Source: Halobacteriales archaeon QS_3_64_16 (GTDB lineage Archaea; Halobacteriota; Halobacteria; Halobacteriales; Halococcaceae). From it: a stretch of DNA of 45,030 nucleotides. Shown piece after piece: positions 8,179-18,166 of this stretch. The notes beneath the pieces are model-generated. The model saw only the letters and a program-made list of their open reading frames with translations, did not search any database and had not been told where the DNA came from. The translations under genes were made by a program, and so were the position numbers. Each line of letters opens with the position of its first letter. The first letter of the stretch is position 1. The stretch is from NCBI GenBank assembly GCA_003021705.1, contig PXRJ01000064.1:1-45030 (forward strand). The letters are read 5' to 3'.

Positions 8179-8418
8179 CGCCAGTACGAATCGGTTCCGC
8201 ACTCTCGGCTCGATAGCTTCCCGAACGGCACTTCTTTCCCCTCGTTCCCGAGGGACGCCGAAACGGTGCGGACGGCATCGAAATCACACCTGGCGCTCGT
8301 CGATTTCGTCGCGTTCTTTCGGCCGGTCGGTTCATCGAGAACCGGTGCTGGTCGTGCCGTTGGCTGTCGCCGCCGGTTCGGACACGCTTTTGCGAGTCGG
8401 TCTCCGAGAGGAAGTGTA

Positions 8419-9174
8419 ATGGCCATTGATTCGGAGCGACTCGACGATCGGGTAGCGCTCGTGACTGGAGCCTCCTCGGGGATCGGTGAGGCGACCGCCG
8501 AAGCGCTCGCCGCCGAAGGGGCAAGCGTCGCGCTCGCGGCCCGCCGGGAGGACGAACTCGAAGATCTCGCCGACCGGCTCGAATCAGAGGGCGCCGAGAC
8601 CCTCGTCGTGCCGACCGACGTCACCGACGAAGAGCAAGTCGAGGAGATGATCGAGACCACCACCGAGGAGCTCGGCTCGCTCGATATCCTCGTGAACAAC
8701 GCCGGTGTCATGCTGCTCGAACCGGTCATCGAGGCGGACCGGGCGAACTTCCGGCAGATGGTAGAGGTCAACCTCTTAGGGCTGATGAACGCGACCCACG
8801 CCGCGCTGCCGATCATGCAAGACCAAGGCAACGGCCACATCGTCAATGTCTCCTCGGTCGCCGGCCGGGAGGCGAGTGCGAGCGGGAGCGGGTATAATGC
8901 CACGAAGTTCGGCGTCAATGGCTTCACCGACGCGCTGCGCCAGGAGGTCAACGATGACGGCATTCGCACGACGCTGATCGAACCCGGCATCGTCGATACC
9001 GAACTCCAAGAGCACGTCCCGGACGACGACGTCCAAGAGAGTCTCGATGAGTGGGTCGAGGAAATGGCCCCGCTCACCGGCGAGGACGTCGCCCGCTCGA
9101 TCCGCTACGTGGTGACCCAGCCCCAGCAGGTCAGCGTCAACGAACTCCTGATTCGCCCGACCCAACAGGGCTGA
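8419..9174 (+). CDS. Short-chain dehydrogenase/reductase (SDR)
   Basis: This 251-residue classical SDR is complete. The cofactor motif TGASSGIG lies at 16-23, NNAG at 93-96, and the catalytic residues are Asn118, Ser146, Tyr159 and Lys163 (YNATK). EPGIVDTE follows the active site. AAR at about 40-42 after the second strand is compatible with NADP(H). It is a cytosolic NAD(P)-dependent oxidoreductase of unknown substrate, most similar in layout to the YdfG/serine-3-dehydrogenase group. The ATG at 8419 is chosen because translation from the upstream frame has no SDR character and a CTTTT element lies about 30 bases before it. It is convergent with the alcohol dehydrogenase. Confidence 0.92.
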   Translation: MAIDSERLDDRVALVTGASSGIGEATAEALAAEGASVALAARREDELEDLADRLESEGAETLVVPTDVTDEEQVEEMIETTTEELGSLDILVNNAGVMLLEPVIEADRANFRQMVEVNLLGLMNATHAALPIMQDQGNGHIVNVSSVAGREASASGSGYNATKFGVNGFTDALRQEVNDDGIRTTLIEPGIVDTELQEHVPDDDVQESLDEWVEEMAPLTGEDVARSIRYVVTQPQQVSVNELLIRPTQQG

Positions 9175-9357
9175 GTTCTCGGGGAGACGAACCGCCGACC
9201 GCCAACCGAACGTCCACCGATCAGTCTCGACGCTCGGCTGCTCGATCGCGATTGACTTGCCGCCGACCTGCGGGGCGATCTCGATGCTATCGAGCGCGCG
9301 ATTGCGTGCTCGCCTATGCCGGCGTCGGATCGCGTTCCCGCGCTCTCCCGCCATCCT

Positions 9358-10422
9358 TCAGGCGAACTCGCTGACGACGGGGATACCGACGGTGCCGTAG
9401 TTCGTCATCGCTTCGAGTTCGCCGCTGACGTCCTCGAGGCCGATTCGATCGGTGACGACGGCTCCGGGATCGATCTGATCGTGTTCGATCATCCGGAACA
9501 TCTCCTCGTATTTCGCCGGCGGCAAGCCACTGGACCCGTGGATCTGGATCTCGTTCATCACGATCGCGTCAGTCGGTAGCGAGTTGAAGCCGTACTGTTC
9601 CTTCGAGGTCAGGCCGATCTGGACGTGTCGCCCGCGCGTGCGAAGCGAGCTAATAGCGCTGCGGCAGGTCTCCTCGATGCCCAGCGCGTCGAGTGAGACG
9701 TGTGCGCCGCCATCGGTGATCTCCCGCACCTCGCTCACCGGGTCCTCGACCGCACTCGCATCGACCGTCGCGATCGCGCCGAGGTCCTCGGCCAGCGATA
9801 GCTTCTCCTCCATGAGATCGACGCCGATCACGTTCCCACCGAGCGCGTCGGCGACGTGCACCGCCGAGAGGCCGATCCCGCCGAGACCGTAGACGACGAC
9901 GTACTCCCCGCGGCTGACGTCAGCCTGATGTGCCATTCCCCGGTAGGCGGTCATGAACCGACAGCCCATACCGGCGACTTCGACCGGATCGACGCCCTCG
10001 GGCAATCGCACCGCGTTGATGTCGGCGTCCGGGACCGGGACCTCCTCGGCAAAGGCCCCTGGTGCGCCCTTCTGGAAGCCGAGCCCGAGCTGGTTCGCAC
10101 AGAGGTTCTCGTAGCCGTTCCGGCACTGCCCACAGCGGCCACAGGCGAAGTTGAAGGGAATCGCGATGTGATCGCCCTCCGAGACGGTCTCGACGTTCTC
10201 GCCGACGTCGATCACGGTTCCGGAGGGCTCGTGGCCCAGAACGTGACCCAGTGGCGGCTTGAAATCGAACCACTCCCAGCTACCGACCCAGCCGTGCCAG
10301 TCGCTCCGACAGACCCCACAGGCGTCGATCCGGGCGACGACGCCCTCCGGATCCGCCTCGTAGGAGTCGAACCGTCTGATCGCCAGCGGTGCTTCGTACG
10401 CTTCGAGCACTGCCGCCTTCAT
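9358..10422 (-). CDS. Zinc-dependent alcohol dehydrogenase (MDR family)
   Basis: The 354-residue protein is a medium-chain dehydrogenase. Catalytic zinc ligands are Cys38 (GVCRSDWHG) and His64-Glu65 (GHEP). The structural zinc site is Cys94, Cys97, Cys100 and Cys108. The Rossmann motif GLGGIGLS lies near 190 and is followed by an acidic residue in NVIGVDLMEE, favouring NAD(H). It oxidises an alcohol or reduces an aldehyde in the cytosol; the substrate is unknown. The ATG at 10422 (MKAAVLEAYE) matches the family start, and ATG 10437 in the same frame is possible. A TATA-like ATAAAAATA (minus strand, about 10472-10482) precedes it. Confidence 0.92.
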   Translation of the reverse strand: MKAAVLEAYEAPLAIRRFDSYEADPEGVVARIDACGVCRSDWHGWVGSWEWFDFKPPLGHVLGHEPSGTVIDVGENVETVSEGDHIAIPFNFACGRCGQCRNGYENLCANQLGLGFQKGAPGAFAEEVPVPDADINAVRLPEGVDPVEVAGMGCRFMTAYRGMAHQADVSRGEYVVVYGLGGIGLSAVHVADALGGNVIGVDLMEEKLSLAEDLGAIATVDASAVEDPVSEVREITDGGAHVSLDALGIEETCRSAISSLRTRGRHVQIGLTSKEQYGFNSLPTDAIVMNEIQIHGSSGLPPAKYEEMFRMIEHDQIDPGAVVTDRIGLEDVSGELEAMTNYGTVGIPVVSEFA

Positions 10423-10608
10423 GACGTATACTAACATACCCCAGATGGTGAAAGTTTCGGCGTCGAATCGGGGTATTTTTATCCACTCGTTCGCCCTCGG
10501 GTCGGCGGGCGGCGGCCGGGGGACGGACGGACACAGGGGGACACGACTAGAGGCGTCGGGCCGGCCGGAGGCGAGGTAGGTAAGGGATCGGGCGGCGATA
10601 ACCGAGTA

Positions 10609-12901
<2,293 letters not shown>

Positions 12902-12978
12902 CCGAGTGCGCAAGCGCGCTGGACGATCGAACCGCACGCGACGCCCGGGAACCGATCGCGGTCGATGCGACCACCAGA

Positions 12979-13003
12979 ACGTATATGTTTGACGAGTCTA
13001 ATA
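12979..13003 (+). promoter_or_regulatory. TATA element and metal-operator-like site before the Gdt1-like pseudogene
   Basis: AACGTATATG at 12979-12988 is a TATA-like element, also found before the ZIP gene as AACGTATATA. It runs directly into TTTGA-CGAG-TCTAA at 12988-13001, a one-mismatch copy of the TTAGA-N4-TCTAA motif present before the DtxR-type and ZIP genes. A bound repressor here would block the promoter. Confidence 0.55.
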
Positions 13004-13064
13004 ACTGGATAGTGACTACCCAACGGAGCGACGCCGCGGCCGGGGTGAGCGTCCCCTGACCGAC

Positions 13065-13769
13065 GTGAGCTGGCTTGCGGTGCTGATTGTTGCCTTCAGC
13101 GCGCAGTTAGCCGTGTTGCCCGGCGAGAAAGTCCAGTTCATCATCGCAGGGCTCGCGACGCGCTATCATCCACTACTGGTAGTCTCGGTGGCCGGGGCAG
13201 CCTTCGCGGGCTGGACCGCTCTGGAAGTGACCTTCGGCGCGCTCGTTCAGTAGGTGCTCTCGGGGACGATCTTGGACCTGCTGACGGCGGCGATGTTCGG
13301 GCTGTTCGCCGTACTCCTCTGGCGCTCTGCGCCCGATAGTGGACGAGCGGGCACGCGTACCGACGGCGGTGCCTTCGCAGGGGGCGAACTGGACATCGAG
13401 ATTCCGTTCGTCGACTGACAGGTGCCGGACGTCCTCGGTGCCTTTCTGCCCATCTTCGTCATGATGGTCGCCGGCGAGTTCGGCGATAAGACCCAGCTAA
13501 TCACGATCACGCTCGCGGGCAACTATCCCGCTCACCCGGGCGCGATCTGGCTCGGCGAGATGCTCGCGATCATCCCCGTGAGCCTCGCGAACGCCGACTT
13601 CTTCGATCGCTTCTCCGGTCGGTTCGACGCCCGGAAGGCCTATCTCCACGGCGCAACGCTGTTCGCCTTCTTCGCGCTCGACACGGTGCTCGGACTGGTG
13701 ACCGGCTTCTCGATCTGGGAGACTGGCGTCGGAATCGTGACTGAGTTCATCACCACCGCGATGGGGTAA
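13065..13769 (+). pseudogene. Gdt1/TMEM165-type cation transporter, two in-frame stops
   Basis: A single reading frame of 234 codons resembles a Gdt1 (UPF0016) membrane transporter but is interrupted by TAG at 13251-13253 and TGA at 13416-13418. The first segment has the degenerate first signature (LPGEKVQFIIAGLATRYHP). The last segment has the canonical E-x-GDK-[TS] signature (EFGDKTQLITITLAG) and several membrane helices. Family members export Mn2+/Ca2+ in exchange for protons. Position next to a DtxR-type repressor and ZIP transporter, with a shared operator, points to manganese or iron homeostasis. The start is uncertain: GTG 13065 is used, but CTG 13056 (as MTDVSW) sits where family starts often lie. 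Stops could come from C-to-T or G-to-A changes. Separate small proteins are less likely because the helices are split. Confidence 0.8.
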
Positions 13770-13793
13770 GGTCTAAGGCTTAGACCGATCTAA
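13770..13793. promoter_or_regulatory. Compound operator before the DtxR-type repressor gene
   Basis: GGTCTAAGGCTTAGACC at 13770-13786 is a perfect 8-bp inverted repeat with a 1-nt spacer. It overlaps TTAGA-CCGA-TCTAA at 13780-13793, identical in form to the sites before the neighbouring transporters. The block therefore has alternating half-sites TCTAA, TTAGA, TCTAA and begins immediately after the Gdt1-like stop codon, ending 8 bases before the ATG at 13802. This is where an autoregulating DtxR/MntR protein would bind. Confidence 0.65.
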
Positions 13794-13801
13794 CAGTAGC
13801 T

Positions 13802-14551
13802 ATGTCGAGCGCGAAAGCCGAGGATTACATCAAGGCGCTCTACCAGCTCCGAGAGGGGGAGGAGGGCGAAGAGGGTAAGGAAGCGATAGCACCCTCGGCG
13901 ATCGCCGACGTGTTGGGGGTCACGACGCCGACGGTGACTGCGACGATGAAACGCCTCGCCGAGCGCGACCTCGTCGAGCGCGAGGAGTACAAGGGAGCCC
14001 GTCTCACCGAGGAGGGCGAGCTGATGGCCATAGAGACGATCCGGCATCACCGTCTGCTCGAACTCTTCCTGACCGAGCAGCTGAACTACGACTGGACGGA
14101 GGTCCACGAGGAAGCCGACCGGCTCGAGCACCACATCAGCGAGCGACTCGAGACCGAGATCGACGCGGTGCTGGGCGAACCGACCGCCGACCCCCACGGC
14201 GCGCCGATCCCCTCCGCCGACCTCGAAGTGCTCAACGAGGACCTCGCGCCCCTCTCGGCCCACGAGGAGGGCGATCTCGTCACGATCGAGCGGGTGCGCG
14301 ACGACGACCCCGACGTGCTCGCCTATCTCGATCGGGTCGGCGTGACCCCCGGCGCTCGCTTCCGGGTCACCGAGATCGCCCCTTTCGAGATGGTCACCCT
14401 CGCACCCTTCGACAGCGAGGATCGAACCAACGCCGCTACCTCTACTGATGCCTCGGGCGAGACCGTCTCGCTACCGAAAGCGGTCGCCGTCACCGTCTCG
14501 GTGCGCGAAGCCAGCCGGAAGACCGACGCCGACCCAGCGATCGCGAACTGA
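13802..14551 (+). CDS. DtxR/MntR-family metal-dependent repressor
   Basis: The 249-residue protein has the three parts of DtxR-type regulators. The N-terminal winged helix is at ~1-75 (AEDYIKALYQL ... IADVLGVTTPTVTATMKRLAERDLVEREEYKG). The metal-binding dimerisation domain is at ~76-145 (ETIRHHRLLELFL, EEADRLEHHISERLE, DPHGAPIP), with the His/Glu residues expected as ligands. A C-terminal FeoA/SH3-like domain is at ~155-240. An acidic EGEEGEEGKE loop in the winged helix is a halophilic insertion. Metal-loaded, it should repress metal uptake genes; whether it senses Mn or Fe cannot be told. The gene lies between two metal transporter genes and has its own operator-like site, so autoregulation and control of both neighbours is inferred. 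Confidence 0.9.
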   Translation: MSSAKAEDYIKALYQLREGEEGEEGKEAIAPSAIADVLGVTTPTVTATMKRLAERDLVEREEYKGARLTEEGELMAIETIRHHRLLELFLTEQLNYDWTEVHEEADRLEHHISERLETEIDAVLGEPTADPHGAPIPSADLEVLNEDLAPLSAHEEGDLVTIERVRDDDPDVLAYLDRVGVTPGARFRVTEIAPFEMVTLAPFDSEDRTNAATSTDASGETVSLPKAVAVTVSVREASRKTDADPAIAN

Positions 14552-14565
14552 TTCTCTATCGCCAC

Positions 14566-14613
14566 AACGTATATATTCGCACACGACAATTCCTGTATTA
14601 GATGTTTCTAATA
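14566..14613 (+). promoter_or_regulatory. Promoter and metal-operator-like site of the ZIP transporter gene
   Basis: AACGTATATATTC at 14566-14578 is a clear TATA region. About 20 bases downstream, TATTAGA-TGTT-TCTAATA at 14596-14613 is a perfect 7-bp inverted repeat with a 4-nt spacer and contains the motif TTAGA-N4-TCTAA. The site should overlap the transcription start. The leader to the GTG at 14703 would then be about 100 bases. Confidence 0.65.
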
Positions 14614-14702
14614 GCTGTTCCTCGTCCGGAGACGACGGCCACTGTGAGCCCAGTGAAGTCCCAACGAGGGTGGGATGCCGGGTCGGTTCCGGGTGGTGTA
14701 TC

Positions 14703-15695
14703 GTGGCGATAGCGGATCTGTTCGTCCGCCTCGTCGGCGAGAACCCCGTGCTCCAGGGACTGGTCGGCGGGATCGTGATCGCGGCGTTCAACCTGCTGGG
14801 GGCCTCGATCGTGCTGTTCTGGCGCAACCCGACCGAGAAGTGGCTCGACGCGGCGCTCGGTTTCGCCGCGGGTGTGATGCTCTCGGCGAGTTTCACGAGC
14901 CTCCTGCTCCCCGGTATCGAGTTCGCTTCCGAGCCTTCCTACGATGGCCTCGCGATCGGCGGCTTCGAGATCATCGGAATCATTCCCGTACTTATCGGCT
15001 TCCTGCTGGGCACGGTACTGCTCGATCGCGGCGAGCGGTGGGTTCGCTACGTCGGCCCGCTAATCAGCAACCGGCTCGTCGTCGATCCGGACGAGGCCGA
15101 TCGGGACACCCAGACCGACGGTGGCACCGGCAGCGAGGTGACGAGTGGGACCGAGAGCGCTGACGGCACCTACGCCCACAGCCACGCACACCTCGCGACC
15201 CCCGAGGCCTCAGCCACTGCCACGGATTCGACGGACTCGGACGCCCGGCTCATGTCGGTCCTCCTCTTCACGGTCGCGATCACCCTGCACAACATGCCCG
15301 AGGGCCTTGCGGTGGGCGTCGGGTTCGGCTCGGGCGACATCGCGAACGGGATCGCGCTCATGCTCGCGATCGGCATCCAAAACGTCCCCGAAGGGCTCGC
15401 GGTCTCGGTCGCCGCGATCAACGCCGGCCTTGGACGGTCGACGTATGCCGCCTTCGCCGGGATCCGGGCGGGTCTCGTCGAGATCCCTTTGGCTCTACTG
15501 GGTGCATGGGCCGTCGCGGTGACCGCGCCCCTGCTGCCCTATGCAATGGGTTTCGCCGCGGGCGGAATGTTGTACGTGATCGGCGACGAGATCCTACCCG
15601 AGACCCACTCGCGGGGCTACGAGCGGATCGCGACGTGGGGTTTCATGATCGGCGCGGCGCTGATGTTGACCCTCGACGTGGTGTTGGCGGCGTAG
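14703..15695 (+). CDS. ZIP-family metal transporter
   Basis: The 330-residue protein has about eight hydrophobic helices and the ZIP signatures HNMPEG and QNVPEG in the central helices, which supply the metal-binding His and Glu. The cytosolic loop between helices 3 and 4 is long, acidic and carries a His-rich AHSHAH. This layout fits the GufA-type ZIP branch, which moves Zn2+, Fe2+ or Mn2+ into the cytoplasm. GTG 14703 (read as MAIADLFVRLVG) is the best start, because the upstream in-frame residues have no membrane character. The gene follows the DtxR-type repressor and has the operator-like site at 14596-14613, so metal-repressed expression is likely. With the Gdt1-like gene broken, it is the only intact metal transporter in this cluster. 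Confidence 0.9.
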   Translation: MAIADLFVRLVGENPVLQGLVGGIVIAAFNLLGASIVLFWRNPTEKWLDAALGFAAGVMLSASFTSLLLPGIEFASEPSYDGLAIGGFEIIGIIPVLIGFLLGTVLLDRGERWVRYVGPLISNRLVVDPDEADRDTQTDGGTGSEVTSGTESADGTYAHSHAHLATPEASATATDSTDSDARLMSVLLFTVAITLHNMPEGLAVGVGFGSGDIANGIALMLAIGIQNVPEGLAVSVAAINAGLGRSTYAAFAGIRAGLVEIPLALLGAWAVAVTAPLLPYAMGFAAGGMLYVIGDEILPETHSRGYERIATWGFMIGAALMLTLDVVLAA

Positions 15696-15796
15696 CGCAG
15701 GATTCGATCGAGCCGTCCTCGTCTCCTCGCCGACGACCGGCAGCCGAACGAACGACGCGGGAAGGCCTTTAGGTCGACGGGTTGAAAGCTCGCCCG

Positions 15797-15983
15797 ATAG
15801 CACTCCAGTGGTCCGAGTACGTCGACGATATCGCCCCGGTGACGCTCGTTCTCGTCGGGTTCGTGCTGTTCGTTCTTTCCCGAACCCGCGATCTCGGCGT
15901 TCGGATCCGGCTTCCTCTTGTTCGGGGCCGCCTGGTGGTTCTACGAGTGGCAGCAGCCCCAACGAGTAACGAGTGATACGTAG
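15797..15983 (+). pseudogene. Small membrane protein, frameshifted and with ATA in place of ATG
   Basis: Frame 1 reads ALQWSEYVDDIAPVTLVLVGFVLFV. After one extra C at about 15875 the next frame reads FPEPAISAFGSGFLLFGAAWWFYEWQQ and ends at TAG 15981-15983. Joined, they make a 61-residue protein with two hydrophobic segments, a type common in haloarchaea. The codon at the expected start is ATA (15797-15799) rather than ATG. A CTTTAGG box lies 28 bases upstream, just where a leaderless promoter would be, which supports that position as the former start. TTG 15782 is in frame and could be an alternative start. The function of this family is unknown to me. Confidence 0.62.
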
Positions 15984-16058
15984 CGAGGCTCCCCGCAGAC
16001 CGCGTCGAGAGACGATCGTTGAGCGGTGCCGTCCCCGCGGTATAGTCTCTCTCGTCGG

Positions 16059-16904
16059 TCAGAGGTCGGCCCGCTCGAACGCTAAGTACCCGAGCCCCGC
16101 CGGAACGAGCACCCAGAGCAGCAAGATCGCGAGCGCGAACCACGGCGAGAGGAAAAAGGGCACGTCGCCGCCGAAGAGCTGCTGATAGAAGGCCTGTTGA
16201 AGCGGGCTCTGGACGACCCACTCGTTCACCGTCGCTCGATAGGCGTTCTGTGGGTTGAGCCGTCTGAATAGAAACGACCAGTTCGGCGGCCGGCCGCCGA
16301 AGCCATAGGAGCCGTTGATCGCGTAATTGAGCAGGTCGGGGATCTGGCCCCAGAGGAACTGGAATAGTAAGAAGATCCCGAACCCGCCGCCGATCGCCTT
16401 CGTCGTCGAACCCGTCGCCGCGGAGATGCCCACGCCGATCCCGACAAAGGCCAGCGCGAACAAGATTGTGAGCACGCCGAAAGCCACGAAATCGACGGCC
16501 GGAAAGGAGCTGTAGAGAACCGCCGCGACGATCGCCGCGACGAGAAAGCCCGCGAACGTCGAGACCGTCACCACGCTCGATCGGCCAACGATCTTGCCGA
16601 TAACGATGTCCTGGCGAGTATGTGGTAGCCCCAACAGGAGCTTGATCGAGCCGGTCTCGCGTTCGCCGGCAATCGCCCGGTAGCCGGCGAACACGCCCAC
16701 GATCGGGACGAGGATCGTCGCCGGCAGGAGTAAGAAGCTGATGAGACTCAGCACCGAGGCCGCCTGTGGGTTGCTTGACCCGATGAACGTATACGCGTAG
16801 GCCGCACCGGCGTACAACAGTGTAAATAGCACGGTCATCGCGATCAGCCCCCGCGAGCGGATCGCGTCCTGGAAGTCCTTTCGGGCGACGACGCTCCAGC
16901 TCAT
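16059..16904 (-). CDS. ABC transporter permease, ABC-2 type
   Basis: The 281-residue integral membrane protein has about six hydrophobic helices, including SLISFLLLPATILVPIVGVFAGY, FLVAAIVAAVLY and FALAILLLWVLVPAGLGYLAF. The motif IAGERETGSIKLLLGLPHTRQDIVIGKIVGR after the second helix is characteristic of ABC-2/NosY-type permeases. With the ATPase encoded just upstream (4-nt overlap of stop and start), it forms an exporter in the cytoplasmic membrane. The substrate is unknown; such pairs export drugs, lipids, antimicrobial peptides or help copper-enzyme maturation. Confidence 0.9.
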   Translation of the reverse strand: MSWSVVARKDFQDAIRSRGLIAMTVLFTLLYAGAAYAYTFIGSSNPQAASVLSLISFLLLPATILVPIVGVFAGYRAIAGERETGSIKLLLGLPHTRQDIVIGKIVGRSSVVTVSTFAGFLVAAIVAAVLYSSFPAVDFVAFGVLTILFALAFVGIGVGISAATGSTTKAIGGGFGIFLLFQFLWGQIPDLLNYAINGSYGFGGRPPNWSFLFRRLNPQNAYRATVNEWVVQSPLQQAFYQQLFGGDVPFFLSPWFALAILLLWVLVPAGLGYLAFERADL

Positions 16905-17899
16905 GCTCGGACCTCCTCGTTCTCGTCGCGCTCACTGCCGTTGTCCTCGCTGCTCTCCTCGTCGCTCGTCCGACCACGCTGTCCACCTGTCGACTGTCCG
17001 TCGGTCGTATAGGAGACGAACAGCTCTTCGAGAGAGGCTTCCTCGGTACTGAAGTCCTCGACCGTTGCGCCCTCGCTTTCGATCCGCTCTAAGACTTGAG
17101 TCTTCGCGTCCGGATCACACGTCACCGAGAGTCGATCACCGCTCGCCGTTGCGTCGGCGACACCTTCGACGCTTTGCACGCTCGCGAGCAGCTCCTCGTC
17201 GGCGCTGTCGACCGTGACCTCCAGGGTTTGTGCGGTGCCCGCGGCCTCCCGAAGCCCGCTCACGGAGTCCTCGGCGACGAGTTCGCCCTCTCGGAGGATA
17301 CCGACCCGATCACAGACGGCCTCGACCTGTTCTAGGATGTGACTCGAGAAGAAGATCGTCGCCCCGCGATCGCGTTCTTCCCGTACCAGCTCGCGCATCT
17401 CCCGGGCGCCATTAGGATCGAGCCCGGTCGAGGGTTCGTCCAGAATGAGGAGTTCGGGCTCGCCGGTGATCGCCATCCCGAGTGCGAGCCGTTGGGTCAT
17501 CCCCTTCGAGTAGCCGCCCACTTTGCGATCGGCGGCCTCGGCTATTCCGACGCGTTCGAGAACATCTATCGGGTCGTCGTTCGCTTCCTTCGAGTCGATG
17601 GCGAACTCGACGTGCTGGCGGCCGGTGAGCCGATCGTAGGTCCGAAATCCCTCCGGGAGCACGCCGGTTCGCCGCCGCACCTCCTGGCTCCGGCGCTGGG
17701 CGTCCATCCCCAGTACTTCCGCCTGGCCTTCGGTCGGCCGAGCGAAATCGAGCAGGACATTGATCGTCGTGGACTTGCCCGCGCCGTTCGGCCCTAAGAA
17801 GCCGAAGACCTCGCCGTTCTCGACAGTGAGGTCCAGATCGCGAAGCGCCACGACGTCGCCGAACCGCTTCGTGACACCCACTAGTTCGATCGCGGTCAT
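16901..17899 (-). CDS. ABC transporter ATP-binding protein
   Basis: The 332-residue ATPase has Walker A GPNGAGKST at about 36-44, a Q-loop, the signature YSKGM near 130, Walker B LLILDEPSTGLDP, and the H-loop SSHILEQVE. A C-terminal regulatory part (~215-300) follows, as in CcmA/DrrA-type ATPases, and ends in a highly charged tail. It powers the ABC-2 permease encoded 4 nt overlapping downstream. Translational coupling is likely. The operon promoter is at 17921-17928. Confidence 0.93.
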   Translation of the reverse strand: MTAIELVGVTKRFGDVVALRDLDLTVENGEVFGFLGPNGAGKSTTINVLLDFARPTEGQAEVLGMDAQRRSQEVRRRTGVLPEGFRTYDRLTGRQHVEFAIDSKEANDDPIDVLERVGIAEAADRKVGGYSKGMTQRLALGMAITGEPELLILDEPSTGLDPNGAREMRELVREERDRGATIFFSSHILEQVEAVCDRVGILREGELVAEDSVSGLREAAGTAQTLEVTVDSADEELLASVQSVEGVADATASGDRLSVTCDPDAKTQVLERIESEGATVEDFSTEEASLEELFVSYTTDGQSTGGQRGRTSDEESSEDNGSERDENEEVRA

Positions 17900-17920
17900 A
17901 CCTGAGTTTTGGCAGGTGCT

Positions 17921-17928
17921 ATTATAGG
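17921..17928 (-). promoter_or_regulatory. TATA box of the ABC transporter operon
   Basis: On the minus strand CCTATAAT is centred 25 bases before the ATG at 17899, so the transcript should be leaderless. It is one of the clearest promoters in the window. Confidence 0.65.
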
Positions 17929-18166
17929 CCTTTGTTTCCGCTGTGATTCGACGCTCCGTTAATCGCCGATTGCCCGCCAGCGGTCGTCCTCCCGGGCCGT
18001 CGATCGTTACCAGTTTCGCCCTCTCCGTGGTCGACGACTCCGTGGTCCTCGTTCACTACGTTCGAACCCTTGGCTGGTCATGGTCTTTGCGTTTAGAAGA
18101 GTATATACGACTGGACTTGGAAGCGGGCCTGTTAAGCGGACCATACGACCCAAAAAAACTGCGCTC

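Noticed and set aside
13251..13253. TAG as pyrrolysine or TGA as selenocysteine in the Gdt1-like gene
   Set aside because: Haloarchaea are not known to use either amino acid, no SECIS-like element is apparent, and the positions are not catalytic in the family.
15769..16986. Long minus-strand frame overlapping the ABC permease
   Set aside because: It is Arg-rich with no domain and overlaps the permease, whose frame has clear membrane helices.
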